Below are positions 16,946 through 25,955 of a DNA stretch of 64,000 nt, one piece after another; the first letter of the stretch is position 1; every line of letters begins with the position of its first letter. The DNA is from Rhodocyclaceae bacterium (lineage in GTDB: Bacteria; Pseudomonadota; Gammaproteobacteria; Burkholderiales; Rhodocyclaceae): the NCBI GenBank assembly GCA_008080565.1, contig VIKE01000027.1, forward strand, positions 62,001 through 126,000. Reading direction: 5' to 3'. Below the pieces are notes generated by a model. That model searched no databases. It was not told where the DNA came from and saw only the letters and a program-made list of their open reading frames with translations. The position numbers were made by a program, and so were the translations under genes.

Positions 16946-18361
16946 TTAGCAGGAGTAGTACAGATCGAACTCGACCGGGTGGGTCGTCATGCGAACCTTG
17001 TTCACTTCGTCCATCTTCAAGTCGATGTAGGCATCGATCCAGTCGTTGGAGAAAACGCCGCCACGAGTCAGGAACTCATGATCAGCCTTCAGGGATGCCA
17101 GGGCTTCTTCGAGGGACGCGCAGACGGTCGGGATAGCTGCATCTTCTTCCGGCGGCAGGTCGTACAGGTTCTTGGAAGCCGGATCGCCCGGGTGAATCTT
17201 GTTCTGGATACCATCCAGGCCAGCCATCAGCAGGGCGGCGAAGCACAGGTACGGATTGGCGATCGGATCCGGGAAGCGGGTCTCGATGCGACGAGCCTTG
17301 GTCGAGGCAACGTACGGAATGCGGATGGAAGCCGAACGGTTCTTGGCCGAGTAAGCCAGCTTGACCGGAGCTTCGTAGTGCGGGACCAGACGCTTGTAGG
17401 AGTTGGTACCCGGATTGGTGATGGCATTCAGTGCCTTGGCGTGCTTGATGATGCCGCCGATGTAGAACAGGGCCAGTTCGGAAAGACCTGCGTAGCCGTC
17501 GCCGGCGAACAGGTTCTTGCCGTCCTTCCAGATCGACTGGTGAACGTGCATACCGGAACCGTTGTCGCCAACGATGGGCTTCGGCATGAAAGTGGCGGTC
17601 TTGCCATACTGGTGGGCAACGTTGTGCACAACGTACTTCAGGATCTGGGTCTGGTCGGCACGCTTGACCAGGGTGTTGAACACGGTACCGATTTCGCACT
17701 GACCGGCAGTGGCGACTTCGTGGTGGTGAACTTCAACCGGGCAGCCGAGGGCTTCCAGGGTCAGGACCATGGCCGAACGGATGTCGTGCAGGCTGTCGAC
17801 CGGGGGAACCGGGAAGTAGCCGCCCTTGACGGTCGGACGGTGGCCGGTGGAACCGGAAGCGTCGTTCTTCTCGCCCGAACCCCAGGCTGCTTCAGCAGAG
17901 TGGATCTTCAGGGAGCAGCCGGACATGTCGACATTCCACTCGACGCCGTCAAAAATGAAGAACTCGGGTTCCGGACCGAAGTAGGCGGTGTCGCCAATGC
18001 CAGAGGACTTCAGGTAGGCTTCAGCGCGCTTGGCGATGGAGCGCGGGTCGCGGTCGTAACCACGGCCATCGGTCGGATCGATAACGTCACAGGTCAGAAC
18101 GACGGTGGTTTCGTCGAAGAACGGGTCGATGTAGGCAGTTGCCGGATCCGGATTCAGCTGCATGTCGGAGGCTTGAATGCCCTTCCAGCCGGCAATCGAG
18201 GAGCCGTCAAAAGCGTGACCGTTTTCGAACTTGTCTTCGCTGAAGGCAGAAACCGGCACGGTGACGTGCTGTTCCTTGCCGCGGGTATCGGTGAAACGGA
18301 AATCGACGAACTTGGCGTCGTTTTCCTTGATCATCTTGAGCACGTCTTGCGGGGTTGCCAT
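16946..18361 (-). CDS. glnA: Glutamine synthetase type I
   Basis: This 471-aa enzyme makes glutamine from glutamate, ammonium and ATP. The ATG at 18361 has AGGAG upstream; the 16-residue extension to 18409 is not supported. Family signatures are the N-terminal [27 protein letters not shown], the ATP-binding [16 protein letters not shown] and NRSASIRIP. The adenylylation tyrosine lies in NLYDLPPEE near residue 400, so activity should be modulated by GlnE, the beta-subtype arrangement. A sigma-54 promoter and two NtrC sites lie upstream and a strong terminator downstream, so it is transcribed on its own. Confidence 0.98.
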   Translation of the reverse strand: MATPQDVLKMIKENDAKFVDFRFTDTRGKEQHVTVPVSAFSEDKFENGHAFDGSSIAGWKGIQASDMQLNPDPATAYIDPFFDETTVVLTCDVIDPTDGRGYDRDPRSIAKRAEAYLKSSGIGDTAYFGPEPEFFIFDGVEWNVDMSGCSLKIHSAEAAWGSGEKNDASGSTGHRPTVKGGYFPVPPVDSLHDIRSAMVLTLEALGCPVEVHHHEVATAGQCEIGTVFNTLVKRADQTQILKYVVHNVAHQYGKTATFMPKPIVGDNGSGMHVHQSIWKDGKNLFAGDGYAGLSELALFYIGGIIKHAKALNAITNPGTNSYKRLVPHYEAPVKLAYSAKNRSASIRIPYVASTKARRIETRFPDPIANPYLCFAALLMAGLDGIQNKIHPGDPASKNLYDLPPEEDAAIPTVCASLEEALASLKADHEFLTRGGVFSNDWIDAYIDLKMDEVNKVRMTTHPVEFDLYYSC

Positions 18362-18435
18362 AAGCCTTAATCTCCTAAGAAAACAAGTTGCCGGGCGATC
18401 CGGCGACAATCAAAAAATGGTAACCCGGTACATTT

Positions 18436-18452
18436 AGCAGAAAGTGTGCCAA
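18436..18452 (-). promoter_or_regulatory. Sigma-54 (-24/-12) promoter of glnA
   Basis: On the minus strand the sequence TTGGCACACTTTCTGCT carries GG and GC dinucleotides separated by exactly ten bases, matching the sigma-54 consensus. Transcription would begin near 18425, about 60 bases ahead of the glnA ATG. Confidence 0.8.
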
Positions 18453-18514
18453 AGGCTGACGAGTAATCTTTGTATTTTGCCACAACGAGATGCAGGGTTT
18501 AAACAAAGAATTGA

Positions 18515-18531
18515 CGCACCACAACCGTGCA
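18515..18531 (-). promoter_or_regulatory. NtrC-binding site 1 upstream of glnA
   Basis: On the minus strand TGCACGGTTGTGGTGCG fits the NtrC dyad TGCACY-N5-GGTGCA with mismatches at the Y position and the last base. It is about 65 bases upstream of the sigma-54 promoter, a usual enhancer distance. Confidence 0.75.
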
Positions 18532-18545
18532 ACCAACAAAATCAA

Positions 18546-18562
18546 TGCACTATTCTGGTGCG
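18546..18562 (+). promoter_or_regulatory. NtrC-binding site 2 upstream of glnA
   Basis: TGCACTATTCTGGTGCG matches the NtrC dyad except the last base. Its centre is 31 bases from that of site 1, close to three helical turns, so dimers would lie on the same face. It overlaps the stop codon of the cation-efflux gene. Confidence 0.75.
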
Positions 18563-19722
18563 ATCAGACAATTCAGCGATACACGCCGAATCAAGGGGTG
18601 TAGCTTGAGGCGATCGACCAGAAGGTTCTCTGCCTGGCGAAGTGCCTCGCCGTTTTGAAACAGGACGTGACTGAAGAAGATTTCAGCTTCGACTTGGCCT
18701 TTCAGGTAGTGCAGGACGATTTTTTCCGGTTCGGGCAAACCGACAAGCAGTGGCTGCAATTCGCCAAGCAAGGCATCCCGCGCAGGCAATCGCGTAGCGT
18801 AGGAGTCCGGATCCATGTCATCTTCCGGGTCGATATGGACGAGCACGTCGAGCACCTCGGGATGTTCGCGCAGAACTCTGGCGCGCGCCGATTCGGCAAT
18901 GCGATGACCTTCGGAGACGCTGATCCGCGAATCGACCTGGACATGCGTGTCAACCAGAGCCTGGTGTGCCATGCGCCGGGTCCGCAACTGGTGCAGGTCG
19001 CGCACACCGGGTGTCGCCAGCAGGGTCTTCCGGATGGCTTCGACCTGAACGTCGTCGAGGCCAGTATCGATCAGTTCCTTGATCGCCCCCCAGGCCAGAC
19101 CGGCACCCATGTGCAGGATCATGAAGCCCATCAGCGCCGCCGCCAGCAGGTCGAGAAAAGACCAGCCCATCAGCGCACCGCCGATGCCGACCACAACGAC
19201 CAGCGCCGACGCCGCATCGGCCCGCGTATGCAGTGCATTGCCGATGAGCAGTTGCGAGCGCAGCCGTTCGGCAACACGGATCAGGTAGCGATACAGCCCC
19301 TCCTTGGCAATGACGGTGGCCACCGCCACCCACAGCGCCGAATATTGGACGGTCGGCAAGGCTTCGATGTGCTGGAGACGCATGCCGGATTCCCAGAGGA
19401 TGCCGCCGCCGATCAAGGTCAGCGAGGTTCCGAGCACCAGCGTCGCAGCAGTTTCGACGCGAGCGTGGCCGTAGGGATGGGACTGGTCTGCCGGCTGGGC
19501 GCTTTGCCGGCTGGCGTAGATGACGAGAAAGTCCGACAGCAGGTCGGAGAATGAGTGCAATCCGTGGGCGACCAGCGACTGCGAATGAGCCAGCCAGCCG
19601 ACGATCAACTGGGCGATGGTCATCACCAGATTGACCGCGACGCTGACCCAGGTCGCCTTCTGCGCCGCGGCCGAGCGCTCGGCCGGCGTGGCGGAGACGG
19701 CGAGGTGATGCTCAAGTCCCAT
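18550..19722 (-). CDS. Cation diffusion facilitator family transporter
   Basis: This 390-aa protein has a six-helix CDF membrane domain over about residues 20-225. The divalent-metal site motifs are HSFSDLLSD (TM2) and HTRADAASA (TM5), the HxxxD pair typical of FieF/MamB-like Zn/Fe exporters. A cytoplasmic domain follows (GVRDLHQLRTRRMAHQALV, then VLVHIDPEDD). The tail beyond residue 310 is longer than usual and holds an extra dimerisation-like segment. It exports metal ions against protons; whether Zn, Fe or Cd cannot be read. Its 3' end overlaps an NtrC site for glnA. Confidence 0.92.
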   Translation of the reverse strand: MGLEHHLAVSATPAERSAAAQKATWVSVAVNLVMTIAQLIVGWLAHSQSLVAHGLHSFSDLLSDFLVIYASRQSAQPADQSHPYGHARVETAATLVLGTSLTLIGGGILWESGMRLQHIEALPTVQYSALWVAVATVIAKEGLYRYLIRVAERLRSQLLIGNALHTRADAASALVVVVGIGGALMGWSFLDLLAAALMGFMILHMGAGLAWGAIKELIDTGLDDVQVEAIRKTLLATPGVRDLHQLRTRRMAHQALVDTHVQVDSRISVSEGHRIAESARARVLREHPEVLDVLVHIDPEDDMDPDSYATRLPARDALLGELQPLLVGLPEPEKIVLHYLKGQVEAEIFFSHVLFQNGEALRQAENLLVDRLKLHPLIRRVSLNCLIAPE

Positions 19723-19769
19723 GATGTCTGCCCTATACTATTAACGTGTAATTTTAGCAGTTGGACATT

Positions 19770-20222
19770 ATGGGAAAGTTAACCGAAATACTCAGTCTGG
19801 CCCAAGCGCGGGGCAAAGCCCTTGGCCGCGCCTATCAGGGCGAGTTGACGCCGCAGGAGGCCAGCGACCTGTTGCGGCTGGCGCCCGGCGCCAAAATCGT
19901 CGATGTCCGCACGCGGGCTGAATGGGACTGGGTTGGCCGGGTCGCCGGGGCGGTCGAGATCGAGTGGAATCAATACCCGGGCGGCGTGCGCAACCCGAAT
20001 TTCGTGGCCGAACTCAAGCGCCAGGTCGACCCCGAAGCGCTGGTCATGTTCCTCTGCCGCAGCGGCGTACGCTCGATCGCTGCCGCCACAGCCGCCACCG
20101 AAGCCGGTTACAACACCTGCTACAACATCCTCGAAGGCTTCGAGGGCGACAAGGATGCCAACGGGCATCGCAACACCATCGGTGGCTGGCGCAAGGCCGG
20201 ATTGCCGTGGATTCAGGGATAA
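19770..20222 (+). CDS. Rhodanese-like domain protein
   Basis: The ATG at 19770 gives 150 residues; a TTG at 19761 would add three. A single rhodanese domain covers residues 22-145, with the KIVDVRTRAEWDWVG entry motif and the active-site Cys96 in LCRSGVRS. A six-residue CRSGVR loop is the sulfurtransferase type. It probably moves sulfane sulfur to cyanide or protein thiols in the cytoplasm; the physiological acceptor is unknown. It lies in front of nadA with a dispersed repeat between them and is divergent from the CDF gene. Confidence 0.9.
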   Translation: MGKLTEILSLAQARGKALGRAYQGELTPQEASDLLRLAPGAKIVDVRTRAEWDWVGRVAGAVEIEWNQYPGGVRNPNFVAELKRQVDPEALVMFLCRSGVRSIAAATAATEAGYNTCYNILEGFEGDKDANGHRNTIGGWRKAGLPWIQG

Positions 20223-20224
20223 TT

Positions 20225-20263
20225 CCACGGTCAACCGGAAATAACGGCCAAAAATGAAATGGC
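20225..20263 (+). repeat. Dispersed repeat copy C (rhodanese-nadA spacer)
   Basis: CCACGGTCAACCGG, an A-rich spacer and GGCCAAAAATGAAATGG form the copy closest to consensus. It fills most of the 59-base gap between the rhodanese gene and nadA. Confidence 0.8.
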
Positions 20264-20281
20264 CAAAGTTCAGAGAACAGC

Positions 20282-21379
20282 ATGCAAACAGCCACCATCG
20301 CCTTCGACCCCTTCAACCGCCTCTCCGACGAGGCCTGCCATGAACGCATCCGCGTCGCCCGGGCCAAGCTCGGCAAGCGGGCCGTCATCCTCTGTCATCA
20401 CTACCAGCGCGCCGACGTCTATCAATACGCCGATCTGACTGGCGACTCGCTCAAGCTGTCGCGCCTCGCATCGCAGACCGATTCGGAATTCGTCATTTTC
20501 TGCGGTGTGCATTTCATGGCCGAAGTCGCCGACATCATGACCGCCCCGCACCAGAAAGCCATCCTGCCCGACCTCGCGGCCGGCTGTTCGATGGCCGACA
20601 TGGCCAACCTGGCCAAGGTCGAGCGCTGCTGGCGCGAATTGAACAGCGTACTGAACGCCGAAGAGGAAGTCACGCCGGTCACCTACATCAACTCGGCGGC
20701 CGATTTAAAGGCTTTCTGCGGCGAGCATGGTGGCATCGTGTGCACCTCGTCGAACGCCGGCACCATCGCCAAATGGGCCTTCGAACGTCGTCCGAAAGTG
20801 CTGTTCTTCCCCGACCAGCACCTCGGCCGGTGGACCGGTCACAACATGGGCATCGCGATGGACGAAATGGTCGTCTGGGACCCCGATCTCGAACTCGGCG
20901 GCCTGACGCCGGCGCAGATCAAGAAGGCGAAGATTCTGCTGTGGAAGGGCCATTGCTCGGTCCATCAGATGTTCCAGAAATCGCACATCGACGCTTTCCG
21001 CGCCAAGTACCCGGAAGGCAAGGTCATTGCCCACCCGGAGTGCAATTTCGAAGTCTGCGCGGCCTCGGATTACGTCGGCTCGACCGAGCACATCGTCAAG
21101 ACCATCAAGGAAGCGCCGGAAGGCACGCGCTGGCTGGTCGGCACCGAACTCAATTTGGTCGACCGTCTGGCCAAGGAAGTCCTGCCGCAAAACAAGATCG
21201 TCCAGTTCATGGCCACCACCATCTGCATGTGCTCGACCATGCAGCGCATTGACCCGCAACACCTGGCCTGGACGCTGGAAAACCTGGTCGACGGCAAGGT
21301 GGTCAACCAGATTTCCGTGCCGGCCCACGAAGCAACGCTCGCCAAGCTGGCACTCGACCGCATGCTGGATATTTCCTGA
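20282..21379 (+). CDS. nadA: Quinolinate synthase A
   Basis: This 365-aa enzyme condenses iminoaspartate with dihydroxyacetone phosphate to quinolinate for NAD synthesis. Signatures are LCHHYQRADVYQYADLTGDSL (split: AVILCHHYQRADVYQ then ADLTGDSLKLS), FCGVHFMAE, and the [4Fe-4S] ligand cysteines in AGCSMADMA, ECNFEVC and TICMCSTMQ. The ending IDPQHLAWTLENL is typical of proteobacterial NadA. nadB and nadC are not in the window. The start at 20282 matches the family length. Confidence 0.96.
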   Translation: MQTATIAFDPFNRLSDEACHERIRVARAKLGKRAVILCHHYQRADVYQYADLTGDSLKLSRLASQTDSEFVIFCGVHFMAEVADIMTAPHQKAILPDLAAGCSMADMANLAKVERCWRELNSVLNAEEEVTPVTYINSAADLKAFCGEHGGIVCTSSNAGTIAKWAFERRPKVLFFPDQHLGRWTGHNMGIAMDEMVVWDPDLELGGLTPAQIKKAKILLWKGHCSVHQMFQKSHIDAFRAKYPEGKVIAHPECNFEVCAASDYVGSTEHIVKTIKEAPEGTRWLVGTELNLVDRLAKEVLPQNKIVQFMATTICMCSTMQRIDPQHLAWTLENLVDGKVVNQISVPAHEATLAKLALDRMLDIS

Positions 21380-21383
21380 TTCC

Positions 21384-21994
21384 ATGACCCAGCCCGCGCT
21401 GCACATCACCACTTACAACATCCACAAGGGCTTTTCGCAGTTCAACCGGCGGATGATGGTGCATGAACTGCGCGAGCGCCTGCGCAGCCTGAACCCGGAT
21501 ATCGTGTTTTTGCAGGAGGTGCAGGGGCTGCACCTCGGCCATGCCGAAACGCATGATGACTGGCCCGATTCGCCGCAGCACGAGTTCCTCGCCGAAGACG
21601 TCTGGGCGGCGTCGGCCTACGGCCGCAACATGGCCTACGATCACGGTCACCACGGCAACGCCATCCTTTCCCGCTTCCCCATCCTGCATTCGCACAACCA
21701 GGACGTCACTCACCTGCAGTTCGAGAAGCGCGGCCTGCTGCATTGCCGAATCGAGCTACCCAACACGCCGCTGGTGCATACCTGACGCGCCGCCTCGGCC
21801 TGCAAGAAGTGTTCAGCGGCCCGGCCGGCAAGCCGGTGTGCAGTTTTCCGGCGGCCATGCCGATGTTCCGCCTCGACCGCATCTACGTCCGCGGCTTCGA
21901 CGTCCAGCGCACCGAAGTCCACCACGGCATGCCGTGGTCGGCCATTTCCGATCACGCCGCGCTGTCGGCTCACCTGACCCGGCATGGCCGCTGA
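21384..21994 (+). pseudogene. Endonuclease/exonuclease/phosphatase family protein with internal deletion
   Basis: The N-terminal part reads ITTYNIHKGFSQFNRR, NPDIVFLQEVQG and DHGHHGNAILSRFPI, a clear EEP-family start of the YbhP type, and stops at 21785 just after LPNTPLVH. The C-terminal part continues in another frame (LTRRLGLQEVFSG, MFRLDRIYVRGF, MPWSAISDHAALSAHL) to 21994. About 45-50 residues of the middle, including the expected GDFN-type motif, are absent at the junction near 21782. YbhP-like genes normally precede cardiolipin synthase B, and clsB overlaps its end by 11 bases. It is non-functional if the sequence is right. Confidence 0.85.
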
Positions 21995-23180
21995 GTTTGT
22001 GCCGGGAAACCGGCTCACACTGCTCAATTCGGGCGACGATTATTTCCCGGCCCTGCTCGCTGCCATTGACGCCGCCGAAGTCGAGATCTACCTCGAAAGC
22101 TACATCTTCGCCAACGACGTGATCGGCCACCAGGTGGCCAATGCCCTGTGCCGGGCAGCCGAACGCGGCGTCCAGGTCAATGTCACGGTCGACGGCTTCG
22201 GGGCGCGCAATTTCAAAATTGACTTCTTTTCCCGGTTGACCGTGGCAGGCGTCCGCGCCATGTTCTACCGGCCCGAAATCGGCCGCTTCCACTTCAAGCG
22301 CCACCGCCTGCGCCGCCTCCACCGCAAGCTGGCCGTCATTGATGCGCGCGTCGCCTTCGTCGGCGGCATCAACGTCATCGACGACAACAACGCGCCGCTC
22401 GACATGCGCCCGCACTACGACTACGCCGTGCGCGTCGAAGGGCCGGTCCTTCGCCAGGTGCATCACGCCGTGCGCCGGATGTGGGAAACCGTGTCGTGGG
22501 TCAATTTCAAGCGACGCTTCCGCCTCGCGCCGGTCGCCGACCCTTGCTGCGCGGCCGCCGGCAACCAGAATGCGGCTTTCCTGATCCGCGACAACATCCG
22601 CCACCGCAACGACATCCTGCACGCTTACCTCGATGCCATCGACAGCGCCAAGCACGACATCCTGATTGCCAACGCCTACTTCCTGCCCGGCATCCGTTTT
22701 GGTCGGGCGCTCTACGCCGCCGCCCAACGCGGCGTGCGCATCACCGTGCTGCTCCAGGGCAAGAGCGATCACCAGCTTTTTCGTTACGCCACCCAGACCC
22801 TGTACGCCACGACGCTGGCCGCCGGCATCCGCATCTTCGAGTACGAAAAAAGTTTCATGCACGCCAAGGTCGCCGTCATCGATGGCGAGTGGGCCACCGT
22901 CGGCTCGTCAAACATCGACCCGTTCAGCCTGCTCCTGGCCAAGGAGGCCAATCTGGTCGTCCGCGACGCGGTATTTGCCGGTGAGCTCGAGGCCAGCCTG
23001 AAGAACGCCATGGCCATCGGCGCCCGGGAACTGCTCGTTGAAGAACTGTCGCGCCAGCCCATCCACTCGCGTTTCCTGCGCTGGCTGGCCTACGGACTGG
23101 TCCGCGCCATGGTCGGCATCGCCGGCTACAGCCAGCGCCACTGGCGACAGACCGAAGAAACTACGCCAGAGGAACGATGA
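21984..23180 (+). CDS. clsB: Cardiolipin synthase B
   Basis: This 398-aa phospholipase-D superfamily enzyme makes cardiolipin from phosphatidylglycerol and another phospholipid. Two HKD motifs are present: LHRKLAVID (H113, K115, D120) followed by GGINV, and FMHAKVAVID (H292 region) followed by GSSNIDPFSL. There is no N-terminal membrane helix, as in ClsB rather than ClsA. A dispersed repeat copy on the minus strand codes for residues 76-88 (NFKIDFFSRLTVA), where other family members have a hydrophilic stretch of similar length. The gene overlaps the broken EEP gene by 11 bases and converges with gluQ, sharing 20 bases. Confidence 0.93.
   Translation: MAAEFVPGNRLTLLNSGDDYFPALLAAIDAAEVEIYLESYIFANDVIGHQVANALCRAAERGVQVNVTVDGFGARNFKIDFFSRLTVAGVRAMFYRPEIGRFHFKRHRLRRLHRKLAVIDARVAFVGGINVIDDNNAPLDMRPHYDYAVRVEGPVLRQVHHAVRRMWETVSWVNFKRRFRLAPVADPCCAAAGNQNAAFLIRDNIRHRNDILHAYLDAIDSAKHDILIANAYFLPGIRFGRALYAAAQRGVRITVLLQGKSDHQLFRYATQTLYATTLAAGIRIFEYEKSFMHAKVAVIDGEWATVGSSNIDPFSLLLAKEANLVVRDAVFAGELEASLKNAMAIGARELLVEELSRQPIHSRFLRWLAYGLVRAMVGIAGYSQRHWRQTEETTPEER
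22209..22245 (-). repeat. Dispersed repeat copy D (inside clsB)
   Basis: Minus-strand CCACGGTCAACCGGG followed by AAAAGAAG and TCAATTTTGAAATTG. The 5' half is identical to the consensus; the 3' half is diverged. It is translated in frame in clsB on the opposite strand. Confidence 0.6.
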
Positions 23181-24072
23181 TCGCCGGCGTACGGGGAATG
23201 GCCGCGAACGACCAGTTCTCGAACGCCCAGGCCCAGACCTCAGCGACCGTCGCCCGGGCCAGTTCGGCCGGCACCGCCTGACCGAGAAAACCCAGCGCCC
23301 GGACCAGCTCGGCAGCTGCGATCTCGTTCGCCAAAGGACGGGCCAACGTCTGTTTCGACAGCTTCTCGCCAGCCGCATTGGCCGCCACCGGCAGATGGGC
23401 GTAGGTCGGCGTGGCAAAACCCAGGCAGCGTTGCAGCCAGATCTGCCGTGGCGTCGAAGCGAGTAGATCGGCCCCGCGCACAACGTGCGAAATTTGCTGA
23501 AAATCGTCGTCGACCGTGACCGCCAGCTGATAGGCGAACAAGCCATCGGCGCGACGCAACACGAAGTCGCCGACATCACTTTCGAGATGCTGGGCGACGC
23601 GCCCCTGCAAGCGATCAATGAAAGCGATTTCGTCGTCATTGACGCTTAACCGCCAGGCCCGCGCCACTCGCCCGGCCGGCAAGCCGGCCCGGCAGGTACC
23701 GGGATAAGCCAGCCCGCCATCGACCGCCGGGCGCGTCGCCGAATCGGCGATCTCCTTGCGCGAACAGGCGCAGCCGTAGGCCAGGCCAGCGGACTTCAGT
23801 TGCTCAAGCGCCGCCGCGTAGGCCTCAAACCGCTCGCTCTGATACAACACCGGCCCATCCCACTCGAAGCCGAAAGCCGCCAGCGTGTTCAGGATGGCGT
23901 CAGCCGCCCCCAACACGTTGCGTGGCGTATCGACATCCTCCATGCGCAGCAGCCACTCGCCGCCCTGCGTGCGGGCATCGAGGTAGCTGCCGACGGCGGC
24001 AACCAGGGAGCCGAAGTGCAGGGGGCCGGTGGGCGATGGGGCAAAACGGCCGCGATAGGGGTTGGTGGACAC
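23161..24072 (-). CDS. gluQ: Glutamyl-Q tRNA(Asp) synthetase
   Basis: This short class I glutamyl-tRNA synthetase paralogue puts glutamate on the queuosine base of tRNA-Asp. Motifs are GRFAPSPTGPLHFGSLVAA (HIGH region), the zinc ligands in GCACSRKEI and YPGTC, and KLSKQ as the KMSKS equivalent; there is no anticodon-binding domain, as expected at about 300 residues. I chose the GTG at 24072 because the family starts just before YRGRFAPSPTG; an ATG at 24123 is the alternative. Neither has a strong ribosome site. It converges on clsB. Confidence 0.92.
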   Translation of the reverse strand: MSTNPYRGRFAPSPTGPLHFGSLVAAVGSYLDARTQGGEWLLRMEDVDTPRNVLGAADAILNTLAAFGFEWDGPVLYQSERFEAYAAALEQLKSAGLAYGCACSRKEIADSATRPAVDGGLAYPGTCRAGLPAGRVARAWRLSVNDDEIAFIDRLQGRVAQHLESDVGDFVLRRADGLFAYQLAVTVDDDFQQISHVVRGADLLASTPRQIWLQRCLGFATPTYAHLPVAANAAGEKLSKQTLARPLANEIAAAELVRALGFLGQAVPAELARATVAEVWAWAFENWSFAAIPRTPAIIVPLA

Positions 24073-24233
24073 GATATTGAGCGATGGCAGGAGCGAATCC
24101 GGTTCGCGACTATACCAAGCCATCGGTCCGGCGCCGAAGCGGCCGGATTTTCTGAAGGGAATCTTCGGGCAGCCCTGCTTGTCCGAAAGGGGACCGTCCG
24201 GTAAAAGCAAACAATCGATTCGCCAAGGCCCCC

Positions 24234-25940
24234 ATGGACCACAACATTCCCCTGATCACCACGCTCGCTGCCGGCTTCGGCATCGCCCTGATTCTCGGCT
24301 TTGCCGCCGAGCGCATGAAACTGCCCGCACTGGTCGGCTACCTCGCCGCCGGCATCCTGATCGGCCCGGCCACGCCGGGCTTTGTCGCTGACATGAGCAT
24401 CGCTGCCCAGTTATCCGAAATCGGCGTGATGTTGCTGATGTTCGGCGTCGGCCTGCATTTTTCGCTGGGCGACCTGATGGCCGTCAAGCGCATCGCCGTC
24501 CCCGGCGCCGTCGTCCAGATGGCCTGCGCCACCCTGCTCGGCATGGGCGTCGCTTGGGGCTGGGGTTGGGAATGGGGACACGGTCTGCTCTTTGGTCTTT
24601 CGCTGTCCTGCGCCAGCACCGTCGTCCTGCTCAAGGCGCTCGAAGCCAGAGGCGTGCTCGACAGCATGAACGGGCGCATTGCGGTCGGCTGGCTGGTCGT
24701 CGAAGACTTGGCTACGGTTCTGGTTCTCGTCCTGCTGCCGCCGCTGGCCGGCATTCTCGGCGGCGAGGCGCAGTCAGCCGGTGGCAACCAGGAAATCTGG
24801 ATCGCCATCGCCAAAACGCTGCTCGAGGTCTGCGCCTTCATCGGCCTGATGATGATCGTCGGCCGCAAGGTCATTCCCTGGCTGCTCTGGCACATCGCCG
24901 CCACCGGCTCGCGCGAACTGTTCACGCTGTCCGTCGTCGCCGCCGCCATCGGCATCGCCTACGGCGCAGCCCTGCTGTTCAGCGTGTCGTTCGCGCTGGG
25001 CGCCTTCTTCGCCGGCATGGTCATGCGCGAGTCGGAGTTCAGCCACCGTGCGGCCGAAGAATCCCTGCCCCTGCGCGATGCCTTTTCCGTACTGTTCTTC
25101 GTGTCGGTTGGCATGCTTTTCCAGCCGTCGATTCTGGTCGACAAGCCTCTGCAGGTTCTCGGCGTCGTCGCCATCATCATGGTCGGCAAAACGCTGGCCG
25201 CCATGGCTCTGGTCCTGGCCCTGCGCTACCCGCTCAACACGGCGCTGACCGTCGCCGCCAGCCTCGCCCAGATCGGCGAGTTTTCCTTCATTCTGGCCGG
25301 GTTGGGCCAGTCCCTGGGCCTGATGACGAGCGAAGGGATGAGCCTGATCCTGGCCGGTGCGCTGTTCTCGATTGCCCTCAATCCGCTGATGTTCTCGGCC
25401 ATCGAGCCCTTGCGGCGCTGGGCGCTCGGCCGGTCAGCCAAGGCCCGCGAGCTTGAGCAACGCGGCGATCCGTTTGCCGAACTGCCGATGAGCACCGAGC
25501 GCAAATTTCTCGAGAAGCAGGTCGTGCTGGTCGGTTACGGCCGGGTCGGGCACCGGATAGCCGAGGCACTGGACAGCCAGGGGATTCCTTACGTGGTCGC
25601 CGAGCAGAACCGGGAACTGGTCGAAAGCCTGCGCGACAAGGGGATCGCCGCCGTCTCGGGCGACGCCAGCGAGCCTTCTGTCTTGATTCAGGCGCACATT
25701 GCCGATGCAGCGATGCTGGTCATCGCCAGCCCCGACCCGATCAATGTCCGGCAAATGGTCGAAACAGCCAGAACGCTCAATCCGGACATCGAAATCGTCC
25801 TGCGCACCCACAGCGAGGCTGAGTCAGCGCTGCTGCGCAAAGACAATCTGGGCACCGTTTTTTATGGCGAGGAAGAATTGGCCAAGGGCATGGCCGGCCA
25901 CGTCCTGGCGCGTTTTGCCCGGCAAGCCGGGGCGGCTTGA
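24234..25940 (+). CDS. ybaL: YbaL/RosB-type cation:proton antiporter (KefB family)
   Basis: This 568-aa protein has a monovalent cation:proton antiporter-2 domain (about 1-395, some 12 helices) with MKLPALVGYLAAGILIGPATPG, LLMFGVGLHFSLGDL and FFAGMVMRESEFSHRAA. A cytoplasmic TrkA-N/RCK domain follows at about 420-540, with the nucleotide-binding QVVLVGYGRVGHRIAEAL. This layout is shared by YbaL and the Kef K+ efflux proteins; absence of a KefC-type C-terminal tail favours YbaL. It exchanges K+ or Na+ for protons at the inner membrane. It is divergent from gluQ. Confidence 0.92.
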   Translation: MDHNIPLITTLAAGFGIALILGFAAERMKLPALVGYLAAGILIGPATPGFVADMSIAAQLSEIGVMLLMFGVGLHFSLGDLMAVKRIAVPGAVVQMACATLLGMGVAWGWGWEWGHGLLFGLSLSCASTVVLLKALEARGVLDSMNGRIAVGWLVVEDLATVLVLVLLPPLAGILGGEAQSAGGNQEIWIAIAKTLLEVCAFIGLMMIVGRKVIPWLLWHIAATGSRELFTLSVVAAAIGIAYGAALLFSVSFALGAFFAGMVMRESEFSHRAAEESLPLRDAFSVLFFVSVGMLFQPSILVDKPLQVLGVVAIIMVGKTLAAMALVLALRYPLNTALTVAASLAQIGEFSFILAGLGQSLGLMTSEGMSLILAGALFSIALNPLMFSAIEPLRRWALGRSAKARELEQRGDPFAELPMSTERKFLEKQVVLVGYGRVGHRIAEALDSQGIPYVVAEQNRELVESLRDKGIAAVSGDASEPSVLIQAHIADAAMLVIASPDPINVRQMVETARTLNPDIEIVLRTHSEAESALLRKDNLGTVFYGEEELAKGMAGHVLARFARQAGAA

Positions 25941-25955
25941 GGCGGGCCGGATCGA

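Noticed and set aside
16979..18370. Plus-strand frame (463 codons) opposite glnA
   Set aside because: Antisense shadow of a certain gene, without a ribosome site or recognisable domain.
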